In this document: positions 1-4,373 of the stretch, piece by piece
Position numbering within the stretch: the first letter of the stretch is position 1
How the letters are laid out: every line of letters starts with the position of its first letter
NCBI GenBank assembly: GCA_015494035.1
Contig: WGBZ01000248.1
Location: forward strand, 1 to 6,098
Direction: 5' to 3'
DNA: 6,098 nucleotides
Source: Lysobacterales bacterium
GTDB lineage: Bacteria > Pseudomonadota > Gammaproteobacteria > Xanthomonadales > Marinicellaceae
Translations under genes and position numbers: made by a program
Notes under the pieces: generated by a model
The model's database searches: none
What the model was told of the DNA's origin: nothing
The model's input: the letters and a program-made list of their open reading frames with translations, nothing else

Positions 1-209
1 AAAGTGATGTGCAGGCTGGGTATGGCTTGCCACAAATCCACCCCCGGGCCAATTGATTTTTTCCGCCCTGTTTGAGCGCTAGTGCATGGATTTTCTAATC
101 AGACGCTATCATTTAACGGGTATTTTGCGTAATATGTTTGCGCCACAGGATTTCGGCGCTGCAGGAGTGGCTCCACAAGGCTTACAAACCCAAGCATATG
201 GGGCGTGAC

Positions 210-227
210 TGTTTCCTGCAGGAAACA
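210..227. repeat. Perfect 18-bp palindrome upstream of pilG (possible operator)
   Basis: The sequence TGTTTCCTGCAGGAAACA is identical to its own reverse complement over all 18 bases, with no spacer. It lies about 180 bp before the pilG start in non-coding DNA. A perfect dyad of this length is typical of a site for a dimeric DNA-binding protein. It has no central loop and no following T run, so it is not a terminator. The bound factor, if any, cannot be named from the sequence. Confidence 0.55.
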
Positions 228-228
228 A

Positions 229-257
229 TTGTAATGCCATGGAAAATAAGGTATTTT
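229..257 (+). promoter_or_regulatory. Weak sigma-70-like promoter match upstream of pilG
   Basis: TTGTAA (229-234) and TATTTT (252-257) are separated by 17 bases, the optimal spacing, and each matches four of six consensus positions. The -10 box lies inside the right half of the inverted repeat at 239-261, so a protein bound there would block it. The match is weak and could be chance in A+T-rich DNA. I found no clear sigma-54 (GG-N10-GC) site. Confidence 0.2.
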
Positions 258-261
258 CCAT
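239..261. repeat. Perfect inverted repeat, 10-bp arms with a 3-base spacer
   Basis: The arms ATGGAAAATA (239-248) and TATTTTCCAT (252-261) are exact reverse complements separated by AGG. The element begins 11 bases after the 18-bp palindrome at 210-227, and both share the GGAAA/TTTCC half-site words in opposite arrangement. In RNA it would form a stable hairpin with a tight loop, but no U run follows, so a Rho-independent terminator is unlikely. An operator or a 5' leader hairpin of the pilG transcript are the reasonable options. Confidence 0.55.
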
Positions 262-397
262 AGATATTACGGACTTAGCGGCGAAACTTAATGTTTTTTT
301 CGCGCTTGCGCTATACGAAATCCAGTGCACAGAGGTGTTTTCTGCGAATGTGTCTGAAAGCATTCAGTCCGGAAATAATCAAGTAAATCAAACAGCT

Positions 398-404
398 AAG
401 GTGG
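398..404 (+). promoter_or_regulatory. Ribosome binding site that fixes the pilG GTG start
   Basis: The purine-rich AAGGTGG ends four bases before the GTG at 409, and its AAGG core is seven bases away. The pilG frame has an in-frame TAA at 397-399. GTG 409 is therefore the only start that keeps the whole receiver domain. The next in-frame ATG, at 454, would cut into the first beta strand. Confidence 0.75.
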
Positions 405-408
405 TTGT

Positions 409-819
409 GTGAGCGAAGAAAATCAAAAAGATCAATTCTCGGACCTGAAAGTCATGGTCATCGATGACAGCAAGACCATTCGGCGCACGGCCGAAACCCT
501 GCTGAAAAAAGAAGGCTGTGAAGTGATCACGGTGGATAACGGCTACGAAGCCCTTTCCATGATTTCAGACACCCGGCCAGACATCATTTTTGTCGACATC
601 ATGATGCCACGGCTGGATGGCTACAAAACCTGCGCGCTGATCAAGATCAATAAAGAGTTCCAGAAAACACCGGTCATTATGTTGTCCAGCAAGGACGGCC
701 TGTTTGACAAGGCCAAGGGCAAGGTGGTGGGTGCCGAAGAGTACCTCACCAAACCCTTCACAAAAGAAGAATTGCTGGACGCCATCAAGAAATACGTCCC
801 CCTGGCCACCGAGTCCTGA
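409..819 (+). CDS. pilG: PilG, CheY-like response regulator of the Pil-Chp system
   Basis: A single-domain receiver of 136 residues with no output domain. It is the response regulator expected to accept phosphate from ChpA; in P. aeruginosa PilG promotes pilus extension and cAMP production. Visible receiver landmarks are the acidic pair D19-D20, the phospho-acceptor D63 in a VDIMMPRLDGY motif, the switch residue S93 in MLSSKDG, and K115 in the TKPF motif. The segment around residues 15-34 (VMVIDDSKTIRRTAETLLKK) and the LFDKAKGK stretch match remembered PilG sequences, about 135 residues long, far better than PilH. The start is GTG, fixed by an in-frame stop 12 bases upstream and a good Shine-Dalgarno sequence. 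The stop overlaps the pilI start (TGATG), so the two are probably translationally coupled. It opens the operon here, and no pilH follows it. Identity as PilG is firm; the physiological output is inferred from the model. Confidence 0.96.
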   Translation: MSEENQKDQFSDLKVMVIDDSKTIRRTAETLLKKEGCEVITVDNGYEALSMISDTRPDIIFVDIMMPRLDGYKTCALIKINKEFQKTPVIMLSSKDGLFDKAKGKVVGAEEYLTKPFTKEELLDAIKKYVPLATES

Positions 820-1364
820 TGAAAAAGAAAATCACCAAACCCTTTGAATTATTGCTGGATTACGAGCAGAAGAGTCTCCAGCATGCCGTGAAACTTCCGG
901 AGCAACAGGAGCATGGCAATGCCTGGTCCGGTATCGGTTTCCGGCTGAACGAACACTTTTACGTGTTGCCCGTGGATCGGGTGGTGGAAGTGTTGATGCC
1001 AGCCGAGGCCTTACCGGTGCCCGGAATCAAGTCCTGGGTCATTGGCTTGGCCAACTTGCGCGGTACCTTGATGCCCATTATTGACCTGAAGCGCTACCTG
1101 ACCACTATCCCCACACAGATCACTGGACGGTCTCGCCTGATGGTGGTGAATCAACCCGGCGGACAGGTGGCATTGTTGGTGGATGAAGTATTCGGTCAGC
1201 GGCATTTCCAGCCCGAGGACAGCTGCGACACGGATTTACCGGAAGATTCCGGTTTTGCGCGCTACTCCAGCACGGCTTTTGGCCAGGAAGGGAGAACGTG
1301 GAACCTGTTTGATGTTGACCGGCTGGTCAATGACACGGACTTCCAGAATGCGGCAGTGGCCTGA
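819..1364 (+). CDS. pilI: PilI, CheW-like adaptor protein of the Pil-Chp system
   Basis: A CheW-domain adaptor of 181 residues, close to the roughly 178 of P. aeruginosa PilI. It should bridge the cytoplasmic tip of PilJ to the kinase ChpA. The domain begins near residue 36 (WSGIGFRL). It contains the conserved stretch VIGLANLRGTLMPIIDLKRY at 74-93, with R81 in the NLRG turn typical of CheW proteins, and a LLVDEVFG segment at 119-126. The N-terminal 35 residues (PFELLLDYEQ, then LPEQQE) form the extension also found in Pseudomonas PilI. The ATG shares one base with the pilG stop and lacks a strong Shine-Dalgarno sequence (only GAG at 811-813), which fits translation by coupling. No membrane segment is visible. 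A 78-bp gap separates it from pilJ. Confidence 0.95.
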   Translation: MKKKITKPFELLLDYEQKSLQHAVKLPEQQEHGNAWSGIGFRLNEHFYVLPVDRVVEVLMPAEALPVPGIKSWVIGLANLRGTLMPIIDLKRYLTTIPTQITGRSRLMVVNQPGGQVALLVDEVFGQRHFQPEDSCDTDLPEDSGFARYSSTAFGQEGRTWNLFDVDRLVNDTDFQNAAVA

Positions 1365-1430
1365 CCAGTGCCTGACACAAATTTGACACACATGACTGAA
1401 CCCCCCCAAGACTGAAAAAAGTTGGCGAAA

Positions 1431-1435
1431 AGAGG
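1431..1435 (+). promoter_or_regulatory. Ribosome binding site of pilJ
   Basis: AGAGG lies seven bases before the ATG at 1443. It gives pilJ an independent translation start after the 78-bp gap that follows pilI. Confidence 0.65.
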
Positions 1436-1442
1436 CTAATCC

Positions 1443-3467
1443 ATGAGCGTATCCACCAGTGACCTGAATATTCAATCCAAAACCCTGCCGTTGTGGCAGT
1501 TGATCATTTTGATCCTGCTGGTTGGCTTGTTTATTCTTAACTTTATTATTTTGAACATCGACGAGAAGAACCGCGCCGGCTGGATTCGGGAAACAGATAA
1601 CATTCGCATCACTTCACAGCAGTTGAGTCAATACGCCAAGGACGCGGCGGCAGGCCGGGTGGAAGCGTTCGATGACCTGAAACGCACCAAGAACATTATT
1701 AATCAGTCCATGAAGGTTCTGGATCAGGGCGATGACGACCTGGCCCCGTTGCCGCCTGCCACGCGCGAAACCTTTACGGCCATGCAGGACACCTGGCAAC
1801 GCATGGACAAGAATGTGGATGTGATTCTCAACAAACAGGAGCTGATTGAGTCGATCTCTGATATTGCGGTCAAGTTTGCCCGGGAAATTCCTGTCCTGCA
1901 GGCGCGCAGTGATGACGTGGTTCAGCGCCTGGTAAAAAAAGGCGCGAACCGTCAGCAAATCTATGTGGCCAGCCAACAGCTGGTACTGGCTGACCGGATG
2001 TTGCGGCGCATGAATGAAATCCTTCAGGGTGGCATGAATGCGGTGCAGGCAGCCGACAGGCTGGACGCCGATGCACGTAAATTTGCCAATGTGCTCAACG
2101 GCTTGTTCAACGGCAGTGACACCATCAAGGGCATTACCGACCCCGTGGCTCTGGAAGCGCTGGGTGGCGTGTATAACCAGTTTGACAGCATTCAAAATGA
2201 CATTCAGACCGTGCTGAAATCCATGGACCTGTTTGAGGCTCAAACAGCCGCCGAGGATATTCAGGTTGACTCTCTGCAGCTGCTTGACCAGGCCCGCGAG
2301 CTGATCAACAAGATCAAGTCCATTGTTACCTGGTTCCCGTCCACCCTGGCTGGCTGGATACTGGGTGCACTGGCGTTACTCTGGATGTTGGGTATCTTCT
2401 GGCGTCTGAACCGTTCGGATCGTATACGCGCCAAGGTCGCTCAGGACCTGAATGAAAGAAATCAACAAGCGATTCTGCGTTTGCTGGATGAAATGGGCTC
2501 ACTGGCAGATGGTGACCTGACCGTGAATGCCACCGTGAGTGAGGACATTACCGGTGCCATTGCGGACTCGGTCAACTTTGCCGTAGAAGCCTTGCGCAGC
2601 CTTGTTACCACCATTAACGAAGCCTCGGTGGGTGTGGCCTCGGCGGCCCAGGAAGCCCAGGCAACGGCGATGCACCTGGCCGAAGCCTCCGAGCATCAGG
2701 CCCAACAAATCACCAATGCATCGGCGGCCATTAACGAAATTGCAGTTTCAATTGACGAAGTATCCAAGAATTCATTGGAATCTGCCGATGTAGCGCAACG
2801 TTCGGTACAAATCGCGCACACTGGCGCCGACGTGGTGCGGCAAACCATTGAAGGCATGGATAACATTCGTAACCAGATTCAGGAAACGTCCAAACGAATC
2901 AAGCGGCTGGGTGAAAGCTCACAAGAAATCGGTAACATCGTTGAATTGATTAATGACATTGCCGAACAGACCAATATTCTGGCTCTGAATGCCGCCATTC
3001 AAGCGGCCTCAGCCGGTGAATCCGGTCGGGGTTTTGCGGTGGTGGCCGATGAAGTGCAACGGCTGGCGGAACGGGCATCAAGCGCAACACGCCAGATCGA
3101 AAACCTGGTGCAAACCATTCAGTCAGATACCAACGAGGCCGTGGCCTCCATGGAACAAACCACCTCCGAGGTAGTTAATGGAGCCAAGCGAGCCGAAAAC
3201 GCCGGTGAGGCACTGGTTGAGATTGAAACCGTCTCCACTGACTTGGCGGAACTGATTCAGAATATCTCGGAAGCGGCTCGCCAACAGTCCGTGGCCGCCA
3301 CCAATATTTCCGGCACCATGAACGTGATTCAGGAAATCACCACTCAGACCTCGGCCGGTACCCAACAAACTGCTGAGTCCATTGGTAACCTGGTGGAACT
3401 GGCTAACGAGCTGCGTCGTTCAGTGGAAGGCTTCAAGCTGCCTGAAGACGACGACGGGTGGAAATAA
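1443..3467 (+). CDS. pilJ: PilJ, methyl-accepting chemoreceptor of the Pil-Chp system
   Basis: A 674-residue inner-membrane chemoreceptor, near the usual PilJ length of about 680. A short cytoplasmic N-terminus precedes transmembrane helix 1 (about 17-39). The helical periplasmic part (about 40-298) fits two PilJ-type sensor modules, and helix 2 lies at about 299-320. A HAMP-like region follows (about 322-390, with LADGDLTVNATVSEDITGAI). The rest is the coiled-coil MCP signalling domain; its hairpin tip EQTNILALNAAIQAASAGES spans 508-527, followed by GRGFAVVADEVQRLAERA, where CheW-type and kinase partners dock. Possible methylation segments are at about 420-440 and 612-645, with QQ pairs at 421-422, 614-615 and 641-642. 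In P. aeruginosa PilJ senses pilus or surface state and acts through ChpA. The C-terminus (EDDDGWK) has no NWETF-like tether for CheR. ATG 1443 has a good ribosome binding site. Confidence 0.96.
   Translation: MSVSTSDLNIQSKTLPLWQLIILILLVGLFILNFIILNIDEKNRAGWIRETDNIRITSQQLSQYAKDAAAGRVEAFDDLKRTKNIINQSMKVLDQGDDDLAPLPPATRETFTAMQDTWQRMDKNVDVILNKQELIESISDIAVKFAREIPVLQARSDDVVQRLVKKGANRQQIYVASQQLVLADRMLRRMNEILQGGMNAVQAADRLDADARKFANVLNGLFNGSDTIKGITDPVALEALGGVYNQFDSIQNDIQTVLKSMDLFEAQTAAEDIQVDSLQLLDQARELINKIKSIVTWFPSTLAGWILGALALLWMLGIFWRLNRSDRIRAKVAQDLNERNQQAILRLLDEMGSLADGDLTVNATVSEDITGAIADSVNFAVEALRSLVTTINEASVGVASAAQEAQATAMHLAEASEHQAQQITNASAAINEIAVSIDEVSKNSLESADVAQRSVQIAHTGADVVRQTIEGMDNIRNQIQETSKRIKRLGESSQEIGNIVELINDIAEQTNILALNAAIQAASAGESGRGFAVVADEVQRLAERASSATRQIENLVQTIQSDTNEAVASMEQTTSEVVNGAKRAENAGEALVEIETVSTDLAELIQNISEAARQQSVAATNISGTMNVIQEITTQTSAGTQQTAESIGNLVELANELRRSVEGFKLPEDDDGWK
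3456..3462 (+). promoter_or_regulatory. Shine-Dalgarno-like sequence at the pilJ-pilK junction
   Basis: GGGTGGA, within the last codons of pilJ, lies five bases before a TTG at 3468 and nine before an out-of-frame ATG at 3472. It can therefore serve the TTG start of pilK or a 12-codon leader frame (3472-3510) whose TGA overlaps the next pilK-frame ATG at 3507. No comparable signal precedes ATG 3507 itself. Confidence 0.4.
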
Positions 3468-4373
3468 TTGAATGGTTCAGCGTACCAATTCGCTCACAGA
3501 ACCGACATGAACCCCTCGGTTGGCGTCCACGGTATCCCGGAGTTTGACGACTCCGATTATGCCATGTGGTCTGAATTGCTGGAACGCCGCACGGGCATTA
3601 CCGTGCCGCGCGAACGCAAGTCCTTTCTGCAAACCAAAATCTGGTCCCGCATGAGTGAACTGGGCTTGTCACAATTTTCGGACTACTGGGATCTGGTCAC
3701 GCGCCAGGGCATTGACAGCCGCCTGGAATGGACGCAACTGGTGGATAGGCTGACGGTGCATGAAACCAGCTTTTTTCGTCACAAGCCGTCTTTTGATCTG
3801 GTTCGTGAAACCTTAAACAGCACCTTTGCGCAAGCACCAGATATTCTTCACTACCGCATGTGGAGTGTCAGTTGCGCCACTGGAGAAGAAGCCTGGTCAC
3901 TGGCCATGCTGGCGGATCACTGCGCTGCGGCTTACCCGCACAAGAAATTGTATTATGGCGTCATCGGCACGGATGTTTCACGCCCGGCCATTGCGCTGGC
4001 GCAACAGGGCATTTACGACGCGCGGCACATGGAATCGGTGCCTGCCGCGATGAGTCATTATCTACAGCCCGCCGGCAAGGGACTGGTGTCGGTGAGCGAT
4101 GTACTGCGCAAACGGGCCGCTTTCGGTTATTTCAATCTACTGGATCTGGAAGCTGCGGCCAAGGTGCGTTATGACCTGATCTACTGCCACAACGTACTGA
4201 TTTACTTTTCCCGTGAGACACGGCTGAAAATACTGGACAACCTGGTTCGTTACCTGAAAAAGGACGGCATCCTGATTCTCGGGCCAACAGATATAAGTGC
4301 CTGGCAGCACCCCTGCATGGAACGCCTGCCAGCCAGAAGAACACTCTCTTATCAATTGAAGAACGACGTATGA
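3468..4373 (+). CDS. pilK: PilK, CheR-type protein-glutamate methyltransferase
   Basis: A cytoplasmic SAM-dependent methyltransferase expected to methylate glutamates of PilJ and so adapt the pathway. Numbering is from TTG 3468 (301 residues; P. aeruginosa PilK is about 290). The CheR N-terminal helical domain spans about 28-120, with ERRTGITV at 39-46 and HETSFFRH at 98-105. The catalytic domain follows, with SAM-binding SCATGEEAWS at 135-144, IGTDVS at 166-171 and CHNVLIYF at 240-247. R104, D169 and Y246 line up with residues known to matter in Salmonella CheR. Differences from ordinary CheR are His241 where RNV is usual and LGPTD (271-275) in place of the LGHSE type. The start is uncertain: TTG 3468 directly follows the pilJ stop and has a Shine-Dalgarno-like sequence, while ATG 3507 would give 288 residues without losing domain sequence. 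The stop overlaps chpA by four bases. Confidence 0.93.
   Translation: MNGSAYQFAHRTDMNPSVGVHGIPEFDDSDYAMWSELLERRTGITVPRERKSFLQTKIWSRMSELGLSQFSDYWDLVTRQGIDSRLEWTQLVDRLTVHETSFFRHKPSFDLVRETLNSTFAQAPDILHYRMWSVSCATGEEAWSLAMLADHCAAAYPHKKLYYGVIGTDVSRPAIALAQQGIYDARHMESVPAAMSHYLQPAGKGLVSVSDVLRKRAAFGYFNLLDLEAAAKVRYDLIYCHNVLIYFSRETRLKILDNLVRYLKKDGILILGPTDISAWQHPCMERLPARRTLSYQLKNDV

Larger units (their letters stand above)
1..408. other. Upstream region of the pilG operon with no supported gene
   Basis: This 408-base stretch has no coding region that I can support. In frame 1 it is open from the left edge to a TGA at 73-75, which could be the tail of an upstream gene, but the 24 residues are not recognisable. 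A minus-strand frame at 109-363 and a plus-strand frame at 239-412 are open but resemble no family known to me. The recognisable structure is two perfect inverted repeats at 210-227 and 239-261, a T7 tract at 294-300, and a Shine-Dalgarno sequence at 398-404. The stretch from about 75 to 408 is visibly richer in A+T than the genes that follow. It most likely holds the promoter and control sites of the operon, but that is inferred from position. Confidence 0.6.

Noticed and set aside
17..30. TGGG...TTGC, considered as a sigma-54 promoter.
   Set aside because: The spacing between the GG and GC elements is one base short of the strict requirement.
1..75. Open frame 1 from the left edge to TGA 73-75, possibly the end of an upstream gene.
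   Set aside because: Only 24 residues and no recognisable motif; other frames over this stretch are just as unconvincing, so no gene is called.
239..261. Reading the inverted repeat as a Rho-independent terminator of an upstream gene.
   Set aside because: The stem is A+T-rich and no T run follows; the downstream bases are GATATTACGG.
294..311. T7 tract followed by GCGC-TT-GCGC, considered as a terminator.
   Set aside because: The T run precedes the stem on the + strand, the loop is only two bases, and the minus-strand reading gives A residues after the stem.
109..363. An 84-codon minus-strand frame in the pilG upstream region, with a CxxC and a third cysteine near its C-terminus.
   Set aside because: No recognisable family, no clear ribosome binding site considered convincing, and the inverted repeats lie inside it. 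The cysteine spacing does not fit rubredoxin or a zinc ribbon that I know. Probably a chance frame.
409..819. Calling the first gene pilH or a generic cheY.
   Set aside because: The DDSKTIRRTAETLLKK and SSKDGLFDKAKG segments fit PilG; PilH has a different N-terminal helix and lacks these.
1614..2243. A 209-codon minus-strand frame opposite pilJ.
   Set aside because: It lies wholly within the PilJ periplasmic coding region, has His/Leu/Gln-rich composition typical of antisense shadows, and shows no domain.
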